A DNA stretch of 36,434 nucleotides from assembly GCA_029232285.1 (NCBI GenBank), contig JAOXFI010000059.1, positions 1 through 36,434 of the forward strand, in the 5' to 3' direction. Made by a program: the position numbers and the translations under genes. Below the pieces are notes generated by a model, which worked only from the letters and a program-made list of their open reading frames with translations, was not told the origin of the DNA and searched no databases. Origin of the DNA: Agmasoma carcini (nom. nud.). Its lineage: Eukaryota; Microsporidia; Thelohaniidae. Positions within the stretch are counted from its first letter, which is position 1, and every line of letters starts with the position of its first letter. Of this stretch, positions 16,555-26,033 are shown piece by piece.

Positions 16555-18861
16555 ATGGAAAACAAAATAAAGGTTGAAGTTCGTGTAAGACCAGGAAAGA
16601 ATAACCTACTTGACTTAAGTGAAACAAGCATCGGTGTCAATTCTAGAACATTTACCTTTCCAAGGGTATACTATAACATATCTAACACCGAATTTTACTC
16701 TTCAAGCGTTAGTTCATATATTGATAAATTTATAAATGGTGATGATGTTTCTATCATGGCATATGGACAGACTGGCTCTGGCAAAACATATACTATAAAT
16801 GGCAATGACCAATCTCATGGTATTGTACAACTATTAATGTCACAAATCGACTTCAATCTGAAATTAAGTGCTATTGAAATCTACAATGATAAAATTATAG
16901 ATTTATTTGATTGCACCCCTAAAACCTTTAGAACAATCAATGGAATAACAATAATTCCGAATTTAGTCACTAAAGTTGTTAATTCGACTAATTTTGAAGT
17001 TCAATTTGATATTCTAAATAAAAATAGGACTACAAAATCAACTGAAATGAATGAAACCTCATCAAGAAGTCATGCTATATATATTTTAGAAAGTGATAAT
17101 AATAAGCTAACAATTGTAGACTTAGCGGGTAGTGAAAGACTTAAGAGAACGAAGTGTTGTGGTGTTAAACAGAAGGAATCGATTAGTATTAATAGTGGCT
17201 TGTTAGCTTTATCTAATTGTATAAATGCATTATATCAATCATCTAAATTTATACCTTTTAGAAGTTCTAAAATCACGAGAATATTAGAAGAATCACTTAG
17301 AGCACATTTTCTACTGATAGCATGTGTTAGTTCTGATATAGATGATTTATATGAGACATCTAATACGTTATTCTATGCTTCTAGACTTTTAAATATAAAA
17401 GTTAAAGATTTTCAAATTAATAAAACTGATCCTAAAATATTTAATATGAAAAAAGAAATAGCATCTTTAAAGATGGAAATATACAATTTAAAGAAAGGAA
17501 ATGTAAGTAAAGAGTTAGAATATTATAGAAATAAGTATAATAATGAGTTTTTCAGGTTAAAAGAAGGAATGATAGAGGATAAAAAAGGAGATAAAAGAGA
17601 GGATAATAAATATGATAAAAGGGGGGATAATAAATATGGTAAAAAAGAGGATAATATTATATCCAATAATATCATACCCAATAATATAATATCTAATAAT
17701 ATTTCATCTGATTCTGAAAATACAATAATCAAAAGATTTAAATCCCTCAATTGTAATACTTTACCACCCGTAAACAAAAATATTAATTTTAATAAAATTT
17801 CTACTGATATAAAAGAAAATATAAAAGATGATGATTCTATCTCTTATACTTCACCTATCAAGTCAGATGATTCAGATACATTAAAAAAAGTCTATAAATC
17901 ACCTACTAAGTTTCACATATGCCTCCCTAAGAAGTCAAATGACTATGATAACAAACTTAGAATCAACACATCACTCAATCTCAAGTCCATGTGCTTCTCA
18001 TACAAGCCAAGAATACGAAAAGATACTAGAAAAATACAAATTGACTTAAATTCTACTAAAATTTACGAAATCAACTATTTTGAAAATAAAACTAATTTTG
18101 AACTGTCCTGCTTCAAGGATGGTATATTTGCAATCAAAATGAAACATTTCAACAATTCTGTGTATATCAACACAGGTGATGCCATTTTATGTGATTTTAA
18201 AGCTATACAAAAGGATTTCTTCATAAAAGACTTTATTTTATTTGACAATAAAATTTTTTATTGTTCTAAAAATTATTTAAAGTCAAATTCATTTTCTATG
18301 AAATTTAATTCTAATTTGAATTGCATTGCTAGTTTTGATGATCAAATCTATTTAGGACTGGATGATGGGACATTGATCATTTTAAATAACTATAAAATAA
18401 TATTAGAAAGAAAAATACATGCCTCTGCCATTTTAGGTATTTTAAATTATGAAAATAGAACATATTGTTGCTCTAGAGATCATAGAATATCAGTTAGTGA
18501 TATTTCTAGAACTATTTATTTATTTCCATATCACTATGACAATGTGATGGGGTTGTTTGAATATAAAAATAATATTTATTCATTTTCAAGAGATTTTTCT
18601 ATTAAGAAATTTGATAGCGGTGGTGATAATATTAAGACATTGCCTTTTGCACATGATTTTTGGATTAAGGCAGGAGATTCTAATGATAAATATTATGTGA
18701 CAGGTTGTAAGAAGGGAATAGTTAAAATATGGGAGAATGATGTTGAAATAGATCAATTTGATCTTAAAAGTGGTGTAAATTGTTTATTAGTGAAGAATGA
18801 TACGTTTTTTATAGGAACTCAAAATAGAAAAATATACAAAATTAAAAATTTGAATTCTTAA
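16555..18861 (+). CDS. Kinesin motor protein with C-terminal beta-propeller
   Basis: This 768-aa protein starts with a short kinesin motor (about 5-285). It has KVEVRVRP, the P-loop GQTGSGKT (71-78), switch I NETSSRSH (166-173), switch II DLAGSE (189-194) and the microtubule-binding FIPFRSSKITRIL. A short coiled coil follows (about 300-335), then a repetitive Lys/Asp/Asn stretch (about 340-390). From about 540 to 768 short beta-rich repeats resemble a WD40-type propeller, for example GLDDGTLIILNN, SRDHRISVSD, SFSRDFSIKKFDSG and GCKKGIVKIW. A motor followed by a propeller is the layout of animal KIF21 (kinesin-4). The motor is under 300 residues, shorter than the usual 330-350. Cargo and direction are unknown. 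The ATG at 16555 is chosen because the motor begins at once; an upstream ATG at 16405 only adds translated satellite. Confidence 0.9.
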   Translation: MENKIKVEVRVRPGKNNLLDLSETSIGVNSRTFTFPRVYYNISNTEFYSSSVSSYIDKFINGDDVSIMAYGQTGSGKTYTINGNDQSHGIVQLLMSQIDFNLKLSAIEIYNDKIIDLFDCTPKTFRTINGITIIPNLVTKVVNSTNFEVQFDILNKNRTTKSTEMNETSSRSHAIYILESDNNKLTIVDLAGSERLKRTKCCGVKQKESISINSGLLALSNCINALYQSSKFIPFRSSKITRILEESLRAHFLLIACVSSDIDDLYETSNTLFYASRLLNIKVKDFQINKTDPKIFNMKKEIASLKMEIYNLKKGNVSKELEYYRNKYNNEFFRLKEGMIEDKKGDKREDNKYDKRGDNKYGKKEDNIISNNIIPNNIISNNISSDSENTIIKRFKSLNCNTLPPVNKNINFNKISTDIKENIKDDDSISYTSPIKSDDSDTLKKVYKSPTKFHICLPKKSNDYDNKLRINTSLNLKSMCFSYKPRIRKDTRKIQIDLNSTKIYEINYFENKTNFELSCFKDGIFAIKMKHFNNSVYINTGDAILCDFKAIQKDFFIKDFILFDNKIFYCSKNYLKSNSFSMKFNSNLNCIASFDDQIYLGLDDGTLIILNNYKIILERKIHASAILGILNYENRTYCCSRDHRISVSDISRTIYLFPYHYDNVMGLFEYKNNIYSFSRDFSIKKFDSGGDNIKTLPFAHDFWIKAGDSNDKYYVTGCKKGIVKIWENDVEIDQFDLKSGVNCLLVKNDTFFIGTQNRKIYKIKNLNS

Positions 18862-18929
18862 TTATGAAAGTTAGTTATATGTAAAAAGGTAGAATATTAA
18901 TAAAAATTAGAATATTAATAAATTTATAA

Positions 18930-19065
18930 TATATGATATTTTCAATCTAATTACATATTTTTAATATCAACTTGCAAATAAAAATTTAATATTAATATAT
19001 GTTGTTTTCAATCTAATTTTAAACTTTAAATATCAATTGTAAATAAATTATTGAATAAAAATTTT
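18930..19065. repeat. Two imperfect direct copies of an about 70-bp AT-rich unit
   Basis: TTTTCAATCTAATT followed by AAATATCAAnTTGnAAATAAA occurs twice between the kinesin and DPH1 genes. A third partial match (TTTTCAATCTAAC) lies near 21993. Copies are diverged; function unknown. Confidence 0.5.
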
Positions 19066-19070
19066 TTTAT

Positions 19071-19081
19071 AAAAATTTACC
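19071..19081 (+). promoter_or_regulatory. AAATTTACC signal upstream of DPH1
   Basis: AAAAATTTACC ends 11 bases before the ATG. Confidence 0.4.
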
Positions 19082-19092
19082 ATTGAAATAAA

Positions 19093-20115
19093 ATGACAAT
19101 ATTTTTAAAGAAAACTATTGATACTTCAAATCTTCCATCTAATTATAATTTTGAATTGGAAAAGTGTGTAAATAGAATTATTAATCTTAAAGCTAAGATA
19201 GTTCATATACAGTTCCCTGATGGTCTATTTAAATACTCTACCACTATAATTGATATAATACATCACAATACAAGTGCACATTGTACTATATTAGGAGATG
19301 TTGTTTATGGCGCTTGTTGTATTGATGATTCTGATTGTGATCTACTGATTCACTTTGGTCATTCTTGTTTAATACCGATTTATGAAATGAATACAAAGGT
19401 TTTGTATGTATTTGTAGATATAAAGTTTGATACAACACACCTTATGAAGCTTATTAGTAATATTAGTGATGTAAGTATTATTGGTACTATCCAGTTTAAT
19501 TCTTGTGTTAATTTTATAAGAAAAAAATTAAATTCTAATTCTAATTCTGATAATTTGAAAGAAAATAGAGTAAAACCTTTAAGTAGTGGTGAAGTATTAG
19601 GTTGTACATCACCGAATATTCATACTAAGAATGTTGTATATGTTGGTGATGGTAGATTTCATCTAGAAAGTGCTATGATACAAAACCCAAATTTAAATTA
19701 TTATAAATATTGTCCTTTTTCTAAAAAAATGACTAAAGAGACATTTGATTATGACCAAATGATAAATAATAGACTTAAACAGATCAATGAATTTAAAAAA
19801 GCAAAAAATGTGGGTATTATACTTAGTAATTTAGGTAAACAAGGAAATCCTAAAATATTTAATAATTTAAGAAATAAATTAAAGGATAGAAAAGTATATA
19901 AAATAATATTAGATGAGATTAAAGAAGAGAATCTTGATATGTTTGACTTTTGTGATGGATTTGTTCAAGTGTCTTGCCCAAGGTTAAGTACTGATTGGGG
20001 TGTTAACTTTAAAAAGCCTTTGCTTAATCCGTTTGAAGTTTATTATGAAGAAGGGAATAAATATATGATGGATTATTATTCAAAAGAGAAAAATAATCCT
20101 TGGAATAATTATTAA
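19093..20115 (+). CDS. DPH1: DPH1, diphthamide biosynthesis subunit 1
   Basis: This 340-aa protein is a subunit of the radical-SAM-like enzyme that transfers a 3-amino-3-carboxypropyl group to the target histidine of elongation factor 2. It is DPH1 rather than DPH2 on several blocks: LPSNYNFELEK, LGDVVYGACCIDD, HFGHSCLIPI, VLYVFVDIKFDTTHL, KPLSSGEVLGCTSP, VGDGRFHLESAMIQNPN, ILSNLGKQGNPKI and VSCPRLSTDWG. The three cysteines expected to hold the 4Fe-4S cluster are present (C75 in GACC, C171 in GCTSP, C295 in SCPR), so it should be functional. Length is somewhat below the animal and yeast proteins. The partner DPH2 is not in the window. The ATG at 19093 is the first in frame and gives the expected N-terminus. 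Confidence 0.95.
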   Translation: MTIFLKKTIDTSNLPSNYNFELEKCVNRIINLKAKIVHIQFPDGLFKYSTTIIDIIHHNTSAHCTILGDVVYGACCIDDSDCDLLIHFGHSCLIPIYEMNTKVLYVFVDIKFDTTHLMKLISNISDVSIIGTIQFNSCVNFIRKKLNSNSNSDNLKENRVKPLSSGEVLGCTSPNIHTKNVVYVGDGRFHLESAMIQNPNLNYYKYCPFSKKMTKETFDYDQMINNRLKQINEFKKAKNVGIILSNLGKQGNPKIFNNLRNKLKDRKVYKIILDEIKEENLDMFDFCDGFVQVSCPRLSTDWGVNFKKPLLNPFEVYYEEGNKYMMDYYSKEKNNPWNNY

Positions 20116-20544
20116 ATTGAGATAGTGTTTATAATAAATGGTAATATTATTTGATTAATATATGTCTTTAAATAGAAATATTGATATAATTTTATATTTC
20201 TCTATCAAAATGGAAACTTTCCACATCAATCAATAAATATTTAATATTAGTTAGTCTCTATTTGTCCAAATATAAATTAAAAAATTACATGTAGAAAGGA
20301 AGTATTTAAAATTAGATGGAGAAACTCTATATATCATAATAATTCTCTATTATATCATAATACTTTTATATTATTTTTATATCTTAAATATTTTATATTA
20401 TATATCATAATACTTTTATATCATAATAATTTTATACTTTATTAAATCTGATTTGTTAGATTTTATCATAAATTAAAATTTAAACAAATGATTTTTGATG
20501 TTTTAGGTTTTGAAACATTAAATTATGGATTCAAAAAATAAACT
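20116..20544. other. AT-rich intergenic region without recognisable gene
   Basis: Contains short recurring ATATCATAATACTTTTATA strings around 20332-20440. I see no coding, RNA or promoter signal beyond this. Confidence 0.6.
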
Positions 20545-20898
20545 ATGTGTCAACCATGCTGTATTATATGTGGTATTGAAGATTATTCGGTGATGGTATC
20601 AACACCAGATGGTTATAGAGAGGCACCTGATAAGATTTTATGTCCGTACTGTGGTAAAATTTGTAAATCTGTATATAGAAGGATAATACATAGTTGTTCT
20701 ATCTGTTTCATTCCATGTTTACCTTGTGGCTCATCAGATCCATTCTTAGCATGTGATTCATGCCATGCTCATCTTGGTAGCATTGATTCTAGCGAGTGTA
20801 GCAATTGTAACGTTAAGACTATTTTCAAAAGTGAATACTGTCCAAATTGTGGACATAATAAAGTTAATCGTAGAAATAATAATCAACAAAATAAATAA
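20545..20898 (+). CDS. Cysteine-rich multi-zinc-ribbon protein, 117 aa
   Basis: A small protein built almost wholly of zinc-binding pairs. It has C2/C5/C6/C9 at the N-terminus, then CPYC (33-36), CSIC (51-54), CLPC (58-61), CDSC (70-73), CSNC (85-88) and CPNCGHNK (99-106). The spacing fits two or three zinc ribbons, as in fungal zinc-ribbon proteins of unknown function; a basic, Asn-rich tail follows. Residues 49-61 are moderately hydrophobic, so membrane association in the manner of LITAF-like proteins is possible but not shown. The ATG at 20545 is the first in frame. The even spread of cysteines makes a spurious frame very unlikely. Confidence 0.8.
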   Translation: MCQPCCIICGIEDYSVMVSTPDGYREAPDKILCPYCGKICKSVYRRIIHSCSICFIPCLPCGSSDPFLACDSCHAHLGSIDSSECSNCNVKTIFKSEYCPNCGHNKVNRRNNNQQNK

Positions 20899-21070
20899 AA
20901 AAATAAAAAAATTTTTAATTTTTAATTATTTTATATTGAGATATAAATATTCTATATAAATATAATTGTTTTATATTAAGATATAATTATTATATATAAC
21001 TATTCTATATAAATATTAAATAAATAATTCTTCTAGAACTTTTTTTGTATAAAAAAAATTAAAATTTTTA

Positions 21071-21170
21071 AGCCATCTCTAAAGTTGCCAAAAGCAGTGG
21101 CAGATTCCAGAGATCAACACCATCTGGGCCGGGTGAGAGGTTGCATGATTGTATATCTATCAATTGTCCA
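21071..21170 (+). ncRNA. GC-rich island, possible structured RNA
   Basis: About 100 bases near 50% GC stand out in DNA that is otherwise about 15-20% GC, and they hold no frame. A hairpin forms from ATCTCT (near 21075) and AGAGAT (near 21110), with an inner TGCC/GGCA stem closing on AAAAGCAGT. A second possible stem pairs CAACACC with GGTGAGAGGTTG across CTGGGCCGG. A T6 tract follows near 21191. The short GCAGTGGCAG resembles the 5' part of U4 snRNA, but other U4 hallmarks are not found. It could also be a regulatory region of the gene that starts at 21248. Strand is a guess. Confidence 0.35.
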
Positions 21171-21231
21171 TAAAAATTTATATCTTAATTGTTTTTTATA
21201 TTGTTTTTATAATTTTTAATATTTTATTTTT

Positions 21232-21247
21232 ATAAAATTTTTTAACC
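21232..21247 (+). promoter_or_regulatory. AAATTT-AACC start signal of PTH2
   Basis: ATAAAATTTTTTAACC directly abuts the ATG. Confidence 0.5.
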
Positions 21248-21691
21248 ATGTTTTTTGTTGTTATAGCAATTATTCAATTTTTTATAATAGTTTATCTTTT
21301 AACTCCAAAGAGAAGAACAAATATTCTTTATAATAAGGGTGAACCTTTAAAACTATCAGTCGTTATTAATAGTGATTTAAAAATGTCTAAAGGAAAAGTA
21401 TTTGCTCAATTTGGACATGCCATCCATGGAATAATTGATAAGCTTTCAAGTGACGATCTCAAATTAATTAAAAAGAGATGGGAATCTAGAGGTTCTGCTA
21501 TGATATCATTAAGAGGCTCTTCAGATGACTTGGTTTATTGCTTAGACAAGGCAAGACAAAATAATCTTGTACATTATAGCGTTTATGATGCAGGTAGAAC
21601 ACAAGTTGCTAGAGGATCTAATACTATAGTTGCCATTTTAGGAAGTGATAAGCAATTGGAAGGAATAACTGGAAATTTTAAATTATATTAA
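21248..21691 (+). CDS. PTH2: Peptidyl-tRNA hydrolase 2, membrane-anchored
   Basis: This 147-aa protein releases peptides from stalled peptidyl-tRNA. An N-terminal hydrophobic anchor (about 2-18, then PKRR) is followed by the Pth2 domain. The block VVINSDLKMSKGKVFAQFGHA (38-58) carries the conserved K/H surface. The block YSVYDAGRTQVARGSNTIVAI (110-130) carries the catalytic-site Asp (D114) and the arginine/threonine cluster. Yeast and human Pth2 have a similar N-terminal anchor and sit on the mitochondrial outer membrane; here the anchor could face a mitosome or the ER. Full family length with no lesion. The start is set by AAATTTTTTAACC directly before the ATG. Confidence 0.95.
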   Translation: MFFVVIAIIQFFIIVYLLTPKRRTNILYNKGEPLKLSVVINSDLKMSKGKVFAQFGHAIHGIIDKLSSDDLKLIKKRWESRGSAMISLRGSSDDLVYCLDKARQNNLVHYSVYDAGRTQVARGSNTIVAILGSDKQLEGITGNFKLY

Positions 21692-22957
21692 AAATTATTA
21701 TTAAATAAAAATTTTCTTATTATTAAAAATTATATTAAATAAAAAATTATATTAAATAAAAATTATATAATTATTATACGTTTTATCAGCTTATAAATAA
21801 TTTTGAAATAATAATTACAAGTAAAATTGTATCAGAGCAATAATGATGGAAATATTTTAACATTTCCTATAAAATATTTTTAAATACATAAATGGAGAAG
21901 AAACTGATATGGGAATAGTAAACAATAAAGTATTATTTATAATTATAGGGAGAATAGATAAAACTAATTTTTATAATTCTAGACAAAATTTATTTTCAAT
22001 CTAACTGAAAAATTTATAATTTAATATTATTTACTTACTTTCATAGCAATAAATAAAAATATATATTTGTGGTTTGATGTGAAAGTTTGCAATTGGATAG
22101 AAATTTTTTATTATCATGGGATCACAACCAAAATTTTATAATATGAAATATTTGTTCAAAATCATTTCTATCAAGAAAATTTCTACTTTAAAAGATTCAA
22201 TATTTTGAGAATGAATTAAACTCTCAAAATTAACAAAACCAAGGATAGAATATATCTTAGATTAAAATTGTTACTCATCAGAATGATTATTGAACATCAG
22301 TGACATATTCTGTAATTAATAATAGAGTAGATGCGCTTTTATCATACAGTTTCTCTATTTATATTTTTAAAGAACTTGATAAAATATCAACAATACCAAA
22401 AACCTAAATATCAGTACTTTGATATCTTTCCGTTTGTGATAAAATTTTGTTTCATCAAAATGATATAATATTTTGATCTCTTAATTCTAAAAGGTTAAAT
22501 TCAAATATTTCATAACCATATTATTCAATTTTAAACACATTTTTTGTATAGTTAATAAATTTAACGGCTTTATACATTATTTAATTTAAATTTTATAATT
22601 TGCAGTGGGTCACTCAAAGTAATGTTTAAATCACAGAGAAAATACCCTTTCAAACCGATAAACTTTTGTGTATTTTTAGAGTACAACAAATTGAAAAGCA
22701 ATCAGAATATCTATTATGTCTTTTCAAAACACCAATCTCCCGCAATAATTGTATCAGATGATCTATATAATCTAAAAATGGTTCGACATTATTTTCATTT
22801 TTATAAAGAGTTTAAAATTTTATTTCTATAAATAATTTATTACGTGAAATTTTGGTCATGGTATTTTTTATTTTTAGAAAAGTGATTAACAATTTAAAGA
22901 AAAAGCAAATTGATGATATAATTTTAAGTGTATAAAGCATTATAAAATAAAATATTT
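21692..22957. other. Gene-free AT-rich stretch
   Basis: No convincing gene. A 69-aa plus-strand frame at 22622-22831 lacks the start signal and resembles nothing I know. The region marks the change from gene-dense DNA to transposon remnants. Confidence 0.6.
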
Positions 22958-22993
22958 GGGACTCCTTTTCATTTCCCGTTTTTTAAAATTTTA
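22958..22993. repeat. Left terminal inverted repeat of the Merlin element
   Basis: Begins GGGACTCC and ends TTTTTTAAAATTTTA; pairs with 24012-24047. Confidence 0.85.
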
Positions 22994-23099
22994 CTACAAG
23001 GTATCATAAAAACTAAATTAAATAACTAACATAACTTCTAAACCACCTCTAACTAAACAAACTAATATAAAGACTATAAATTCAATAATATATATTCAA

Positions 23100-23986
23100 A
23101 ATAATTATTTTTCCTTTCTGAAGTACCGATACCTTTAGTGTTTATATAAGATTCATATTCTTTAATAAATGAATCTCAATTTCTTAGCATAACACCTTTT
23201 CTTGATCTTATTTCTAGTTTCAACTTTGACCAAACACTTTCAATCGAATTTATATGAACTTTCTCTTCATTTACAAATCCTGGATTATAATTAACTACCA
23301 TATGTGTACAATCTTTTCTAGCAATTGCCTGAACATATGATGGGTAACCATCTGATTTTATTAGTGATTCTTCTCCTATATTTTCCCTTATAAAACTATA
23401 TATAGATTCTATAGATCTATCTGAAAGAACACCAAGCCTAATCTCATTAGTTTGCTCAGAAATAATGCCTATCACTTATTTGGAATCTCTGATGTAGCTT
23501 GTTTCAGATGTATGATTATAGATTGTCCTACTTCTACAACACGCTGTTTCATCTATTTGGTAGCTATGATTTTCCCCTGGTAGTAATCTGTTTTCATTAA
23601 TATACGCATTACATATCGGTATTATTCTCTTTTTAATATTTATATAACTCTTTTCAGAAAACTTACCAAATGTAACGGCTTATAATTCCTGCTACCAAGA
23701 CAATAATGATAAATTCCAATAAAAATCTTATGTATTGGAATGTTAGGTAATGTTGCATTGGCATATTTCGAAATAGACATGCTTTTTTACAGGATTTACA
23801 CCGAATTGTATATCTACTCATTGTTTTCTTTTCTTTGTATATTTTGTTTGTATTGGTATTGCAAATATTACAATACATTTCGTCTATAATATTCCCAATT
23901 CTTTTAAGGAATTCAATTGCACTGTTCTCACTAAAGAATATTTCATAATTCTCGTAAAAACTTCTGAAATATCTTCTCTGTACCAT
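23100..23986 (-). pseudogene. Merlin/ISXO2 transposase, frameshift plus stop
   Basis: Read on the minus strand, the N-terminal part begins MVQRRYFRSFY and carries a zinc ribbon (CNICNTN ... CKSCKKAC). It then loses frame near 23660, within the segment GIISRYIW/FGKFSEKSY. In the new frame, LLPGENHSYQIDETACC holds the first catalytic Asp. An in-frame TAA at 23476-23478 interrupts what should read DSK-x-VIGIISEQ. Beyond it, IKSDGYPSY gives the second Asp, and VNYNPGFVNEEKVHINSIESVW is the typical Merlin block with the final acidic residue. Coding similarity continues to about 23100. Two lesions suggest a fairly recent but dead copy. Confidence 0.85.
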
Positions 23987-24011
23987 TTTGTAGCTTTCTT
24001 TTATATTTTTT

Positions 24012-24047
24012 TAAAATTTTAAAAAACAGAAAATAGAAAGGAGACCC
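24012..24047. repeat. Right terminal inverted repeat of the Merlin element
   Basis: Reverse complement begins GGGTCTCC and ends TTTTTTAAAATTTTA; partner of 22958-22993. Confidence 0.85.
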
Positions 24048-24289
24048 GAATATTTTGGTAACGGCTCTATTATACGGGTAGAGTAAGATTTTCATAAGTT
24101 AAAAATATAATAAAATAGATATAAATTTGATTAATTCTTTTATATTTAACAATAATAGATAAATAAAATAAAAATACCAAATAGTAATTGTTTTATTGAA
24201 TAAAGTTATATATAATAATGTTAAAATCAGAATTTAATCAACAAATTTTATTCACAAATATCAATAAATGAAGTAATTCCTTAAATATT

Positions 24290-24560
24290 TCAAAACAACC
24301 TTCTCCTTCCTAAATTTAAATTCATCAGGATAAAGACTCATAAATTTCTTTGAACTTAAAGAGTATTTCTTCAATCTTACATTAAAGAAGATCCAAATGT
24401 TCTAGATTCTGGGTTTAAGCTCATCTTTATTATAAAAAACATAGGCGCTCCATTCATTAGACATATTTACTGAATTCATAGATATTACATTTTTGATTGA
24501 TTGTGTCTTTGACCTATTATCGATAATACCAAAATTCATTGAAATGTATATCTACGCTCT
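24290..24560 (-). pseudogene. Probable second Merlin-type transposase fragment
   Basis: Minus-strand pieces read SNEWSAYVF, then TQNLEHL, which after a frameshift continues as RLKKYSLSSKKFMSLYPDEFKFRKE. This order matches the catalytic SDxWxAY, HTQxIE and C-terminal YLDEFxFR blocks of ISXO2-type transposases. Frameshifts are needed. No inverted repeats were found around it. Confidence 0.45.
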
Positions 24561-26030
24561 TACATTCTAAAATTTTATTTTATGTTTCATATATCTTAAC
24601 GATGGGCAGAGAACAACTCACCTCAAGATTTATTACCTTTTCAATAATTCTATTCTCTTTCATTAATAAAATGTTTTTTATTTATTATTTTGATCCATAT
24701 TATAATAAGACCAGTCCATTATTCCATTGATCACTCCTATTATTTATCCTTTCCTTCTATATTTTACAATAAACACACTTAATATTCAAGTTTGGTTATC
24801 ATTTCTTAACCTTAGCTTAACATTATTGTTCCAAAATTCTAATATATTATTTGTATATGAAATATTGTTAAAAAATGTATATCTAGTGGACCAAAAAGAT
24901 CTACTGTATCTCAATGCTAAGCCTTCATCAAAATTTCTATTTAAAATATGCAATAAAAATTAAAATTTTGATTATAACTCTCTTCTATTTTTATCATTTC
25001 CTCTCTTAAAAATGTTAAAACAGTAGATTTTTATATTTTTGAAATTTTTAAGTTCAAGTATTCTGGCGTAAGACTTAAACTTATAACCCTTTGCATATCA
25101 TCTGCAAAAATAGAAAAAAAAATACAAATATAATATTTTTAAAGCTTATTCAAAACAGATTTAGAATATTAAAAGCATTTATAATATTAATTCTTTTATT
25201 CTTTATATAATGTTTTATTAGTTAAAAGAATATATGCCAATGGGTAAAATATATGATGATAATAAATTGGTGATATTATAAATGTAACATCAATTAATAG
25301 AATAATTTTTTTATTCTTTTTATCCTTATTTCTTTAATCTGATATCTGGTTTTCAAACAAAAAATAATATTAAAGGTTTTCTCTTTGAAGATTTTGCAAT
25401 ACAGGGCGATTAACAGAAACAAAACTTTAAATATTAATCTCAACTTTTTATACCATTCTCATTATTTAGATGGTAATATTTAAAGTTTTCTGTATTATTC
25501 CCTTTAACAAAGTAGTAAAAACACTACTCGAGGGAGTATAAAAATTTGAAACGTTTTTATTAACGAGCTCTCTGTATAATATTTTTAAATATTTTGTATC
25601 AGCTTCATCTGAATGAATACCAACAGATACACAAGTATCATCTATTTCCGTTTTGAGTTTTGCATCCCCAAATAGCTATACCTTCGTGTCTTAACTATAT
25701 TAAAACTTTGTTTTCATATATAACTAACCTTTGGCTCTTTGTAACTAAAAAAATGTTTATGTTGTTTTGTACATGATTTATATTTTTCAATTTATCGAGT
25801 TAGAACTGTTGAAAATTTAAATTAAATCGAAAACGGTGATAACTTCTAAGCCAAATTACTTACCTTAAGAATGGTGAGTCTCAACTACTCTCATTGTTTT
25901 AGAAATCATTAGAGAAAAATCATCAGAGAAAAATCATCATAAAAAATCATAATAATTATATATCACCATTTTTAAATATTTTCCTTGCTTATTATCAAAT
26001 CGGCTTAATTTTAACCCTCACCCAGATAAT
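24561..26030. other. Decayed, gene-free DNA
   Basis: Short open frames exist, but none carries recognisable motifs or start signals. A minus-strand stretch near 25565-25675 stays open and contains KLKTEIDDTCVSVGIHSDEA; it might be another transposase scrap but I cannot place it. Confidence 0.5.
25841..25875. repeat. Direct repeat copy on the left of the MULE remnant
   Basis: AAGCCAAATTACTTACCTTAAG matches AAGCCAAATTATTCACCTCAAG at 27128-27149 in the same orientation, about 1.28 kb apart. Confidence 0.5.
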
Positions 26031-26033
26031 ATT

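Larger units (their letters stand above)
22958..24047 (-). mobile_element. Merlin/ISXO2-type DNA transposon with both inverted repeats
   Basis: An element of about 1.1 kb bounded by 36-bp terminal inverted repeats (31 of 36 positions match by my hand alignment) that begin GGGwCTCC. The flanks carry AAATATTT on the left and GAATATTT on the right, a 7-of-8 match that fits the 8-9-bp target duplication of Merlin elements. The minus-strand transposase between them is broken. Confidence 0.85.

Noticed and set aside
21071..21170. U4 snRNA
   Set aside because: Only a 10-base match to the U4 5' region (from memory). The kink-turn loop and the U6-pairing UUGCUAAU are not found, so it is kept as an unknown RNA candidate.
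22622..22831. 69-aa plus-strand frame
   Set aside because: No motif, no start signal and a composition like surrounding decayed DNA.
24539..24963. Two short plus-strand frames (63 and 78 aa)
   Set aside because: Hydrophobic translation of AT-rich DNA; the first overlaps a transposase fragment on the other strand and neither has a start signal.
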